Assembly (NCBI GenBank): GCA_035293805.1
Contig: DATGMD010000043.1
Span: forward strand, 57,557 to 121,556
Direction of reading: 5' to 3'
Length of the DNA stretch: 64,000 bases
Source of the DNA: JAJPHF01 sp035293805
GTDB lineage: Bacteria; Chloroflexota; UBA6077; JAJPHF01
The notes below the pieces were generated by a model. That model searched no databases, was not told where the DNA came from, and worked only from the letters and a program-made list of their open reading frames with translations. Position numbers and translations under genes: made by a program. Each line of letters opens with the position of its first letter. Positions within the stretch are counted from its first letter, which is position 1. Below, in pieces: positions 44,499 through 53,500 of this stretch.

Positions 44499-45538
44499 TC
44501 GTGACGCGCACCCCCTTTCGCGTGACGCTGGGCGGCGGCGGCACCGACCTGCCGAGCTTCTACGAGCAGCACGGCGGCTTCGTGCTGGCGATGGCGATCG
44601 ACAAGTTCATGTACGTGGTGCTCAACATCCCGAACGCCGACCGCCTGGTGCGCCTGCACTACACGAACAGCGAGACGACGGCGTCGGTCGAGGAGCTGCA
44701 GCACGAGCTGGCTCGCGAGGCCTTCCGCCTCCACGGTATCCACGACGCGGTCGAGGTCGCCTCCGTCGCCGACGTGGGCGCGGGCTCCGGCCTGGGGTCG
44801 TCGAGCTGTTATCTGGTGGGCCTGCTGACGGCCGTCCGCGCCTACCTGCGTCGGCCGGTGCCGCTGCAAGAGGTCGCCGAGGAGGCCTGTCACATCGAGC
44901 TGGAGATCCTCCGCAAGCCGATCGGGAAGCAGGACCAGTACATGGCGACGTTCGGCGGCTTGACCGCGCTCGAGATCGCGCGCGACGGCACGGTGGACGT
45001 GAGCACGATCCACCTGGAGCCGACCAGCATCGCCACGCTGCTCGCCAACACCCACCTCTACTACACTAACGTGCAGCGGAGCGCCCCGGACGTGCTCGCC
45101 GACCAGAACCAGGCCATGCGCGAGACGAGCACGCCCGACCGGCAGCGCGTCGAGGCGAGCCTGCTGGGCATCAAGGAGATCGGGTACCAAATCCGCGACG
45201 CGATCGTGAGCGGGGACTTCGATCGCTTCGGCACGCTGATGGACGACCACTGGCAGCTCAAGCGCCAGATGTCCAACAAGATCTCGATCTCCGCCGTCGA
45301 CGAGCTATACGACTACGTGAAGCAGGCATACGGGGTGCTGGGCGGCAAGGTAGTCGGGGCGGGCGGCGGGGGCTTCCTGATGCTCTATTGCCCGCAGAAG
45401 CACCGCGAGCTGACGCAGTTCATGCGCTCGCGCGGCATGATGCGCCTGCACTACAACGCCGAGTTCGAGGGCGCCAAGGTCGTGACGAACCTCTTCAACG
45501 CCCACTCGCTGGCGATCCATGGACAGGGTGTGCTATGA
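44495..45538 (+). CDS. GHMP-family sugar kinase (HddA-like)
   Basis: This 347-residue cytosolic kinase has the start VTRTPFRVTLGGGGTDLPSFYEQHGG, the phosphate loop VGAGSGLGSSSCYLVG near residue 100, the substrate region GKQDQYMATFGG, and the C-terminal GKVVGAGGGGFLMLYC. It is nearest in pattern to D-glycero-D-manno-heptose 7-phosphate kinase (HddA) and fucokinase-like enzymes. It overlaps the nucleotidyltransferase gene and the next methyltransferase gene by 4 bp each. Absent from the window are the isomerase (GmhA) and phosphatase (GmhB) of the known heptose route. Confidence 0.88.
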   Translation: MIVTRTPFRVTLGGGGTDLPSFYEQHGGFVLAMAIDKFMYVVLNIPNADRLVRLHYTNSETTASVEELQHELAREAFRLHGIHDAVEVASVADVGAGSGLGSSSCYLVGLLTAVRAYLRRPVPLQEVAEEACHIELEILRKPIGKQDQYMATFGGLTALEIARDGTVDVSTIHLEPTSIATLLANTHLYYTNVQRSAPDVLADQNQAMRETSTPDRQRVEASLLGIKEIGYQIRDAIVSGDFDRFGTLMDDHWQLKRQMSNKISISAVDELYDYVKQAYGVLGGKVVGAGGGGFLMLYCPQKHRELTQFMRSRGMMRLHYNAEFEGAKVVTNLFNAHSLAIHGQGVL

Positions 45539-46287
45539 GTGTGAATCCCACCGCGACGCAGGCCGAATGGGCGAACATCCACGCCGAAGACGAGTCGTGG
45601 CGGAAGAAGCTCGTCGGCGACATTAGCGACGCCTTCATCATTCCGCGCTACGTGCGCTACTTCTACGACAATTTTGGCGACGAGACCGGCAAGGACTTCT
45701 GCGAGATCGGCGCGGGCAACGGCGACATGTCCAAGGCGATTCTCGCGGCCAACCAGGGCACCATCCGGCGCTGGGTGGCCTCCGAGGTCTTCCCGGAGGG
45801 CGTGGACTGGCTGCGGAAGCAAGGGCTGGAGGCGGTGCAGGCGAACGCCGAGTCGCTGCCGTGGGCCGACGAGGAGTTCGACGCCTCGGTGGAGTTCGAC
45901 GTGATGCACCACGTCGAGCACCCGCGCGCCATGGCGCGCGAGATGATGCGCGTGGCGCGGGGCCGCTGTCTCCTCGTCGAGTCCAACGGGCTGAGCATCT
46001 TCCGCAAGCTGCGCGAGCTGACCCCCGGGCACCGCGCCGCCGGCGAGCGCTCCTTCGCGCCGTGGACCTGGCGGAGCTTCTTCGAGGGCCATCCGGGCTA
46101 CGAGCTGACGAGCTTCAAGGTCGCGCCATTCCTCTTCCCGTTCAAGTGCCCGCGATGGTTCTTGCCGGTCCTGATCCGCTTCAACCACCTGATCGAGCAT
46201 CTGCCGCTGGTGAACTGGCAGTGCTCTAGCGTGATGATTCGCGTGCGCTACCGGCGGGTAGCGCTGGCGCACGAACGAGGCACCTGA
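45535..46287 (+). CDS. Class I SAM-dependent methyltransferase
   Basis: This 250-residue protein has the SAM motif I FCEIGAGNGDMSKAIL near residue 58, an acidic residue in ASEVFPEG, motif II-like EFDASVEFDVMHHVEHP, and a VARGRCLLVESNG strand. The C-terminal part is hydrophobic (APFLFPFKCPRWFLPVLIRF), hinting at membrane association. In this locus it probably methylates a sugar or lipid-linked glycan. ATG 45535 overlaps the kinase stop (ATGA), and its own stop overlaps the next start (TGATG). Confidence 0.88.
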   Translation: MSVNPTATQAEWANIHAEDESWRKKLVGDISDAFIIPRYVRYFYDNFGDETGKDFCEIGAGNGDMSKAILAANQGTIRRWVASEVFPEGVDWLRKQGLEAVQANAESLPWADEEFDASVEFDVMHHVEHPRAMAREMMRVARGRCLLVESNGLSIFRKLRELTPGHRAAGERSFAPWTWRSFFEGHPGYELTSFKVAPFLFPFKCPRWFLPVLIRFNHLIEHLPLVNWQCSSVMIRVRYRRVALAHERGT

Positions 46288-47651
46288 TGAGTGTGGAGAC
46301 GCTGAGCCGCCCCCCGGACGCCGCGGGCCCGGAGACGCCGGCCTGGCTGTCAGCGCATTACGAAGAGCCATACCACCAGCGCCGTACCGCGAAGCTGCCG
46401 CGCAAGCTGGCGAAGCTGGGCGTGCTCGACCTGCCCCGCGGCGCGCGGGTGCTCGACGCCTGCTGCGGCAAGGGCGAGGCGCTCGCCCTGCTGCGCCGAC
46501 ACGGCTACCAGAACCTCATCGGCGTCGACGGGCACGAGCACGCCGACTGGAGCCGGGTGCCCGGCGCGCGCTTCGTGGCCAGCGAGGCGCAGCACCTGCC
46601 GTTCGCCGACGGCGAGTTCGACGCGGTGCTCATCTTGCACGCGCTGCACCACCTCCGCGACCCGCAGGGCGTGCAGGCGTTTCTGGACGAGTGCTCCCGC
46701 GTGCTGAAGCCGGGCGGCCGTCTGTTCATCCTGGACTTCCCCGGCAGCCCGCTGATCCGGCTCCTCTTCTGGCTGCTGCGGACCCGCGTGGGCGCCGTCA
46801 CGCCCGGCCTCCGCAACTTCGCGCGGATCCTGGACGAGGAGTGGTCGTACCTGGCGGGCTACCTGCACGAGTGGGGGGCCACGCGTGCGGTCCTGGAGTG
46901 TAGCAGCTTCGAGGTCGAGCGCCACGCGCGCGGGCTCTTCCTGTATTACCTTACGCTCGTCAAGCCCGGCCGGCTCGCCGGCATCGCTGACCCCTGGCAA
47001 GAAGAGAGCGAGAGCTGGCTGGCCAGCTACACCGACGACCGCTGGTATCGCCGACGCAAGGCGGAGATGCGCCCGAAGCTCGAGTGGCTCGGCCTGGACC
47101 GGGCGGACCGCAAGCTCCGTATCTACGACATGTGCTGCGGGACGGGCGAGGGCCTGGAAACGCTTTACGAGATGGGGTACCGCGACCTCCACGGCATCGA
47201 CATCACGGCCTACCCCAACCTGCTGTCCGATGCGCGCTTCGACATCCAACAGTGCGACGTGCGATCGGTGAACGTGCCGGATGAGAGCGTGGACTGGGTG
47301 CTCAACATCCACGCGCTCCACCACCTGCAGAACACCGACAACGTACGCCTGTTCCTCGACGAGTGCTATCGCATCCTCAAGCCCGGGGGCCGCCTGTCGA
47401 TCGTCGACTTCCCCGGCAGCCCGCAGATCCACCTGGCGTTCCGTTGCTTCCTCATCAAGAGCTGGCTCGTGACGCCCTACCTGCGGTGGTTCGGGAGCCT
47501 CATCCAGTCGGAGTGGCACTTCCTACCCGGCTACCTAGCGCAGTGGCCGCGGACCCGGAAGCTCATCTTCGACGGCAAATTCCAGGTGGTCTCGCGGCGG
47601 GACGGGTTCTTCTACTATTACGTCACGCTGTGCAAGCCCGAGAGGAGCTGA
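46287..47651 (+). CDS. Tandem methyltransferase (two SAM domains in one chain)
   Basis: Two homologous class I methyltransferase domains lie in 454 residues. Domain 1 (~20-225) has RVLDACCGKGEALALL, FDAVLILHALHHLRDP and LKPGGRLFILDFPGSPLIRL. Domain 2 (~245-454) has RIYDMCCGTGEGLETL (from residue 278), VDWVLNIHALHHLQNT and LKPGGRLSIVDFPGSPQIHL. Both halves also share the C-terminal EW..LPGYL.QW..TR and FYYYVTL.KP segments, so the gene is an internal duplication. Both motif I copies keep CCGxGE, suggesting both still bind SAM. It probably modifies the glycan twice or at two positions. Confidence 0.88.
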   Translation: MSVETLSRPPDAAGPETPAWLSAHYEEPYHQRRTAKLPRKLAKLGVLDLPRGARVLDACCGKGEALALLRRHGYQNLIGVDGHEHADWSRVPGARFVASEAQHLPFADGEFDAVLILHALHHLRDPQGVQAFLDECSRVLKPGGRLFILDFPGSPLIRLLFWLLRTRVGAVTPGLRNFARILDEEWSYLAGYLHEWGATRAVLECSSFEVERHARGLFLYYLTLVKPGRLAGIADPWQEESESWLASYTDDRWYRRRKAEMRPKLEWLGLDRADRKLRIYDMCCGTGEGLETLYEMGYRDLHGIDITAYPNLLSDARFDIQQCDVRSVNVPDESVDWVLNIHALHHLQNTDNVRLFLDECYRILKPGGRLSIVDFPGSPQIHLAFRCFLIKSWLVTPYLRWFGSLIQSEWHFLPGYLAQWPRTRKLIFDGKFQVVSRRDGFFYYYVTLCKPERS

Positions 47652-47652
47652 G

Positions 47653-48447
47653 ATGCCGAACATACCGGAGGAGCCTCGTCCGCACTACCTCTCGGTCGTC
47701 ATCCCGGCCTACAACGAGTCGCACCGGCTGCCGCGCACGCTCGACGAGATTCAGCCGTACCTGGAGCGCCGCTTTCCGCGCCACGAGGTGCTGGTGGTCG
47801 ACGACGGCAGCAGCGACGGCACTGCCGATCTGGTGGAGGCGCGGGCCGCCAGCTGGCCCACCCTCCGCGTGCTGCGCCAACCCCGCAACCTCGGCAAGGG
47901 CGCGGCCGTGCGCCGCGGCTGCCTGGAAGCGCGGGGCGACCTCGTCCTGTTCATGGACGCGGACCATGCCACGCCCATCGAAGAGGTCGAGCGCTTCATC
48001 GACGACATCGACCGCCACGGCTGCGGCGCGGTCGTCGGCGTGCGCACCTACCAGGAGCACGAGTCGAAGTGGCGCCGCATCATCGGCCTCGGCGTCCAGA
48101 TCCTGGCGCACCTCATCGTCTTTCGGAAGGCGGTCATCGACAGCCAGTGCGCCTTCAAGCTGTTCACGCGCCAGACCGTCCAGCAGATCTTCCCGCTCTG
48201 CCGCGTCGACGGCGGTATGATCGACGTCGAGCTATTTTATCTGCTCCATCGCTTCAACGTGCCGTGCTATTACGAGCCGGTGCACTGGGACAACAAAGAG
48301 GGCTCGCGCATCAACATCGCGCGCTGCATGATCTTCGATCCGGTGGACATGGTGATGATTCGCATGCGGGATGCCGTCGGCGTGGCGCGCCGCCCCGTGC
48401 AGCAAGAACGCCAGCCGTGGAGCCTGCCGCATGAAGTCAAACAGTAG
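47653..48447 (+). CDS. Glycosyltransferase family 2, dolichyl-phosphate-sugar-synthase-like
   Basis: This 264-residue GT-A enzyme has the start HYLSVVIPAYNESHRLPRTLDEI, the DDGSSDGTADL pyrophosphate site, QPRNLGKGAAVRRG, the metal-binding FMDADHATP near 102, and DSQCAFKLFTRQ. It matches the DPM1/ALG5-like group that transfers mannose or glucose from an NDP-sugar to polyprenyl phosphate at the inner membrane face. No C-terminal membrane segments are seen. The ATG is two bases after the previous stop. Its end overlaps the epimerase gene by 17 bp. Confidence 0.9.
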   Translation: MPNIPEEPRPHYLSVVIPAYNESHRLPRTLDEIQPYLERRFPRHEVLVVDDGSSDGTADLVEARAASWPTLRVLRQPRNLGKGAAVRRGCLEARGDLVLFMDADHATPIEEVERFIDDIDRHGCGAVVGVRTYQEHESKWRRIIGLGVQILAHLIVFRKAVIDSQCAFKLFTRQTVQQIFPLCRVDGGMIDVELFYLLHRFNVPCYYEPVHWDNKEGSRINIARCMIFDPVDMVMIRMRDAVGVARRPVQQERQPWSLPHEVKQ

Positions 48448-49456
48448 GGAGATCGGCCGCCTGCTGGTCACCGGCGTGCCCGGTTGGCTGACCGATGGGC
48501 TGCTGCAGTCGCTGCGCGAGGCGCCCCCGCCGGGCCTCGCCGCGGTGCGCTGTCTCGTCGAGCCCGGCCGCCTGCCCCCGCCGCGCACCACGGACGAGGA
48601 GGCTCCCTTCCCCACGGAGTACGTCGAGGCCGACCTGCGCGACCGGGCCAGCCTGGCCGCGGCCACCCGCGGCGTGGACACGGTGCTGCACGCGGCGGGC
48701 CTCCTGCACGTGCGGCGCACGCGCGACTGGTACGAGGTGAATACGCGCGGCACCGACCGCCTGCTCGACGCGGCGGTCGAGAACCGCGTCGGCCGCTTCG
48801 TGTTCATCAGCAGCAACGCCGCCGCCGGGCGCTCGCCCAGCCGCCAGCGGCTGCTCACCGAGGCCGACCGCCCCCGTCCACTCAGCCACTACGGTCGCAG
48901 CAAGTGGCTGGCCGAGCAGGCGGTGGCCGCGCGCCAGAGCCGGATGGAGACGGTCAGCCTGCGGCCGTGCATGTTCTACGGACCACCCGTGCCGCCGCGC
49001 CACATCGAGGTGTACGAGCGCGTGATCCACGGGCGCATGCCGCTCGTCGGCAACGGCAACTACGCGCGCAGCCTGACGTACATCGACAACCTGGTCCAGG
49101 GCTGCCGGCTCGCTTTGATGCACCCGGCAGCCGCTGGCCAGACGTACTACATCAGCGACCGGCCCGTGTACACGACGAAGCAGGTCGTCGAGGCGATGGC
49201 GCGCGCGCTCGGCGTGACGCCACGCTTCCTGCCGGTGCCCGCCGTCGTCGGCCCGCTGGCCTACCGGCTGGACATGGCGCTGGCGCGAGGGCAGCTCTAC
49301 TGGCAGACGCTGCACCTCGTCGGCGAATCGGACTGGAACGTCGGCGTTTCGTGCGCGAAGGCGTGCGAGGAGCTAGGCTACGCGCCGACCGTGGAGATCG
49401 AGGAGGGCATGCGGAAAGCCGTTCTCTGGTGCCGCAGTCAGGGGAAGCTGTCGTGA
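48431..49456 (+). CDS. NAD-dependent epimerase/dehydratase-type sugar enzyme
   Basis: This 341-residue extended SDR has LLVTGVPGWLTDGLL at the cofactor site (TGxxGxL rather than the usual TGxxGxxG), an ADLRDRASL adenine-site acid, a catalytic serine in FISSNAA, and the pair YGRSK near 153. It has a YERVIHGRMPLVGNGNYARSLTYIDNLV region like 3-beta-HSD/cholesterol dehydrogenase-type enzymes. It acts on a sugar nucleotide or lipid-linked sugar in the cytosol. It overlaps its neighbours on both sides and so is cotranslated in the glycan operon. Confidence 0.85.
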   Translation: MKSNSREIGRLLVTGVPGWLTDGLLQSLREAPPPGLAAVRCLVEPGRLPPPRTTDEEAPFPTEYVEADLRDRASLAAATRGVDTVLHAAGLLHVRRTRDWYEVNTRGTDRLLDAAVENRVGRFVFISSNAAAGRSPSRQRLLTEADRPRPLSHYGRSKWLAEQAVAARQSRMETVSLRPCMFYGPPVPPRHIEVYERVIHGRMPLVGNGNYARSLTYIDNLVQGCRLALMHPAAAGQTYYISDRPVYTTKQVVEAMARALGVTPRFLPVPAVVGPLAYRLDMALARGQLYWQTLHLVGESDWNVGVSCAKACEELGYAPTVEIEEGMRKAVLWCRSQGKLS

Positions 49457-50487
49457 GGGAACAGCCGCTCGCGTCCGATCGCCCGCTGCTGCTCGCCCAC
49501 CCATCGCTCGACCGGCTGCGGCGGCTGCTGCCGCTCGCCATGAGCGTCACCTGCGTGGGGCTGCTCCTGATGATGTTCTGGGGGCGGCTGCCCGCGGTGC
49601 TCCGCACCGTGCAGGAGGCCAACGTCCCCCTGCTCGGGCTGGCCATCCTGTTCTACCTGCTGTCGCTCTACGTGCTGGCCATGCGGATGCGCTACGTGTT
49701 CCGCGTGTTCCAGATCGAGCAGACGTCCAACCGCTACTTCCTCTACACGCTGATCGGCCTCTTCTTCAGCAATTTCCTGCCGACCGCGATGGGCGGGGAC
49801 CTGCTCAAGGCCAGCTACGCCGCCGGGTATACCAACCGGCTCGCCGAGGCGTTTACGGCCACGTTCGTCGACCGCGGCCTGGGCGTGCTCGGGATCGTGG
49901 TCATCGGCAGCGCGGCCCTCTCGTTCCACCCCACGCTCCACGCCGACGGCTCGCTGGTCTGGCTGGCGCCGGCGCTGGTCGCCGGGTTCGTCGCGGTCGC
50001 CGCGGTCTGCCACGTCGACCGCTGGACCGACTGGGGCATCCGGCGCGTGGAACGCCTCTCGCTCGCTAGCCGCGCGCGGCTACCGGAGATCATGCGCGCC
50101 GCCCTCCAGCTCATGCGCGCGCCGCGCATGCTCCTGCTCACCGCGGCGCTCACGCTGCTGTCCCAGCTGATCGCCTCGCTGTGCCTGTGGGCCACGGCCG
50201 AGGCCCTGGGCATCCATCAGGGATTCGCCGTGTTCCTCGTGGTGCTGCCCGCCATGACCGTCGCCTCGATGGTGCCGTCCATCAACGGCATGGGCGTGCG
50301 CGAGGCGACGCTCGTGGCGCTGTTGTACGGGGTGGTGCCCGAGGAGCAAGCGCTCGCGCTCGCGCTCGTCTTTTACGGGCTAGCGCTCGTGTGCAGCGGC
50401 CTGGGCGGCGTCGTCTTCCTCTTCCGCAAGCCGCTCGGCCTGCGCCTGAGCCCGCGCCTCGTCGCGCGGTTCGCCCGCGAGCCGTGA
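49453..50487 (+). CDS. Lysylphosphatidylglycerol-synthase TM / UPF0104 flippase-like membrane protein
   Basis: This 344-residue protein has about eight hydrophobic segments and the family pattern FFSNFLPTAMGGDLLKASYAAGYTNR, TATFVDRGLGVLGI, and MVPSINGMGVREATLVALLYGV. These membrane domains are the flippase part of MprF and occur alone in glycosylation loci. I infer translocation or membrane exposure of a lipid-linked sugar. No aminoacyl transfer domain is attached. The GTG at 49453 overlaps the epimerase stop (GTGA). Confidence 0.88.
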   Translation: MREQPLASDRPLLLAHPSLDRLRRLLPLAMSVTCVGLLLMMFWGRLPAVLRTVQEANVPLLGLAILFYLLSLYVLAMRMRYVFRVFQIEQTSNRYFLYTLIGLFFSNFLPTAMGGDLLKASYAAGYTNRLAEAFTATFVDRGLGVLGIVVIGSAALSFHPTLHADGSLVWLAPALVAGFVAVAAVCHVDRWTDWGIRRVERLSLASRARLPEIMRAALQLMRAPRMLLLTAALTLLSQLIASLCLWATAEALGIHQGFAVFLVVLPAMTVASMVPSINGMGVREATLVALLYGVVPEEQALALALVFYGLALVCSGLGGVVFLFRKPLGLRLSPRLVARFAREP

Positions 50488-50501
50488 GGGCCGCGCCGCG
50501 C

Positions 50502-53500
50502 ATGGACGCTCACGCCCACGGCACCGCGCGGCCCGTCCCCGACGGCCCCGCCCTGGCCGGTCTCCCCTTCGACCAGTACCAGCGCTGCCGGCTCGTGCAG
50601 GAGGTCGTTGACGCGCTGCGCTGGCAGCCGCGTCTCCAGGTGCTCGACGTGGGCACCGCGCCCAGCACGCTCCAAGCCTTCTTGCCGGACGACCAAGTCG
50701 TTGCCATCGCGCTGGGCAGTTCGAACGGGCTCGTGCCCCGCGCCGCCGACGACGCCCTGCCGTTTGCCGACCGGGCGTTCGACGTGGTCGTGGCGGGCGA
50801 CGTCCTCGACGGCCTGCCCGCCGATCGACGGGCGAGCTTCCTCGCGCAGCTCGCGCGCGTCGCTCGTGAGGCGGTCATCCTGGCCGGCCCCTTCGACACT
50901 CCCCTGGTGCGCGACGCGGAGGTCCTGCTGGAGCAGCTCGCCCAGGCACGCTACGCCGACGGCCCGGGGTTCCTGGCGGGGCGACGCACGGCGGGCCTGC
51001 CGGCGCTGGCCCCGACCACGGCCTGCCTCCACGAGCACGGGTTCCAGACCGCAGTGCTGCCGAATGGCTACCTGCACCACTGGCTCGTCGCCCAGGCCAT
51101 CGCTATCCTGCTCCAGTCCCGGTTCCACGATCGCGCGCTGAGCGCGCGCGCCAACCGCTACTACAACGAGGCGTTCTACGCGGCCGCCAACCGCGAGCCG
51201 AGCTACCGTCAGGTCGTCGTCGCCGCGCGAACCCGTGACGTAGCGGACCTCCGCGCGCGGCTCGGCATCCCGTCACCATCGGACGACGAGCCACCCGCCC
51301 TGCCGCTCGAGGCGCTAGACTTGGTCGTGCGCACGCTGGCGGAGAGCGGCGCGGCCCTGGCCGACGAGCTAGAGGAGCGGCTCGCCGTGCGCGAGCAGGT
51401 GATCCACGACCTCTCGACGCAGCTGCACCACGCGCAGCAGTCGCTACAAGCCATTCGCGCGAGCACGGCCTGGCGTTGCGTGCGGCTGTACTGGGACGTG
51501 GCCGATCGCTTGCTGCCGCCCGCCAGCCGGCGGAAGCGGCTCGTTCGCTCTGCGGCCCATCTGGCGCGCCTCGCGCGGAACGAAGGGGTGACCGGCGTCG
51601 CCCGCAGCACGGTACCGTATCCGGCGCGGCGCTTCCTGCGTCGCACCCTCTTCAAGAAGTCGCGCGGCCCCGTAGGCCTCGATCAGACCGCGGGCTTCAC
51701 GCCGGCCGCCTGGGCGGCGCAAGCCGTCGGCGGAGCGGCATGCTACGACGTGGTCGTCTTCCCGATCATCGACTGGAACTTCCGCTTCCAGCGGCCGCAG
51801 CAGATCGCGCGCCACTTCGCGCGCGCTGGCCACCGCGTGCTGTACGTGGCGACGGAGTTCCACGCCGACGACAAGCCGCTCCTGTGGGAGCTGGAGAGCA
51901 ATGTAGTAGCCGTCCAGCTTCCCGGGCCGCGCTTCACGAGCCTCTACGCCGACGTCATCGACGGCCCGCTGTTGCCCCGGCTCCTGAACGCCTTCGCCGA
52001 GTTGCGCGACGAGCTGGACGTCAGCCAGGCGGTCTGCATGGTCGACCTGCCGTTCTGGGCGCCGCTGGCGCTCGCGCTGCGGGAGCGTTACGGCTGGAAA
52101 GTCGTCTACGACTGCATGGACGACTACGGCAGCTTCAGCACCGTGGGCAAACGGATGCTGCGCGCCGAGGCCACGCTCAGCCGCGAGAGCGACCTGGTGC
52201 TCGCCTCGTCGCGCAGCATCTTTGCCGCGCAGTCGGCGCACAACCCGCACTGTCTGCTGGTGCCGAACGCCGCCGACTTCGAGCATTTCCACGCGCCGCC
52301 TGCCGAGCTGCCCGCCGACGTGCGCGACCTGCCGCGGCCCATCGTCGGCTACTACGGCGCCATCTCCGACTGGTTCGACGCCGAGCTGGTGGGCGAGCTA
52401 GCCCGCGCCCGGCCGTGGTGGAGCTTCGTGCTGGTGGGCAGCACGTATGGCGCCAACCTCGCCGCGCTGTCCGGCCTGAGCAACGTGCATCTGCTCGGTG
52501 AGAAGCCTTACGCGATGATCGCCGCCTACGCGCATGCCTTCGACGTGGGCATGATCCCGTTCAAGCGCACGCCACTCACCGACGCCACGAATCCCGTGAA
52601 GCTGTTCGAGTACCTGGCCGCCGGCAAGCCGGTCGTGGCCACCGAGCTAGGCGAGCTGAGCCATTACCGAGAGCATGTGCGGCTCGTCCGCGACAAAGCC
52701 GCGTGGCTCGACGCGCTCGAATCAGCGATGCGGCCGGCCAGCCCGGAAGTCGTGGAGACGCGCGTCGCGTTTGCGCGCGCCAATAGCTGGGACGCGCGGG
52801 CGACGCAGATCGCCACGAGCGTCGAGGCGCTCTACCCGCTGGTCAGCATCGTCATCGTCACCTACAACAACCTCGACTATACGCGCCTCTGCCTGGAGAG
52901 CATCTACGCGCAGACCGTCTACCCTCGCTTCGAGGTCGTCGTGGTAGACAACGCCTCGCAGGACGCGACGCCCGCGTACTTGGAAGAGTTCGCCGCGAGC
53001 CACCCGAACTGCACGGTGATCCTCAGCGAGACGAACGACGGCTTCGCCCGCGGCAACAACCGTGGCATCGCCGCCGCGCGCGGCGAGTACCTGGTGTTCT
53101 TGAACAACGACACCGTGGTAACACGCGGCTGGCTCTCGCGCCTGGTCTACCACTTGCGCGACCCGGCGGTCGGAATGGTCGGGCCGGTCACCAACTCGGC
53201 CGGCAACGAGGCGCGCGTGCCCGTGGACTACACCGCCATCGGCGACATGGAGGCGTTCGCGCGCCGCTACACGCGGGCGCACTTCGGCGAGACGTTCGAC
53301 ATCCGCGTGCTCGCGCTGTTCTGCGTGGCGATGCGACGCCAGGTCGTCGACGAGGTGGGCCTGCTCGACGAGCGCTTCGGCATCGGCATGTTCGAGGACG
53401 ACGACTACGCGCTGCGCGTCCGCGAGCGCGGCTACCGCATCGTCTGCGCCGAGGACGTGTTCGTCCATCACTGGGGCAGCGCCAGCTTCAGCAAGCTCCA

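Noticed and set aside
50181..50501. Longer N-terminus for the trimodular protein
   Set aside because: The frame is open but runs inside the flippase-like gene, with no domain match. The ATG at 50502 starts after the preceding stop.
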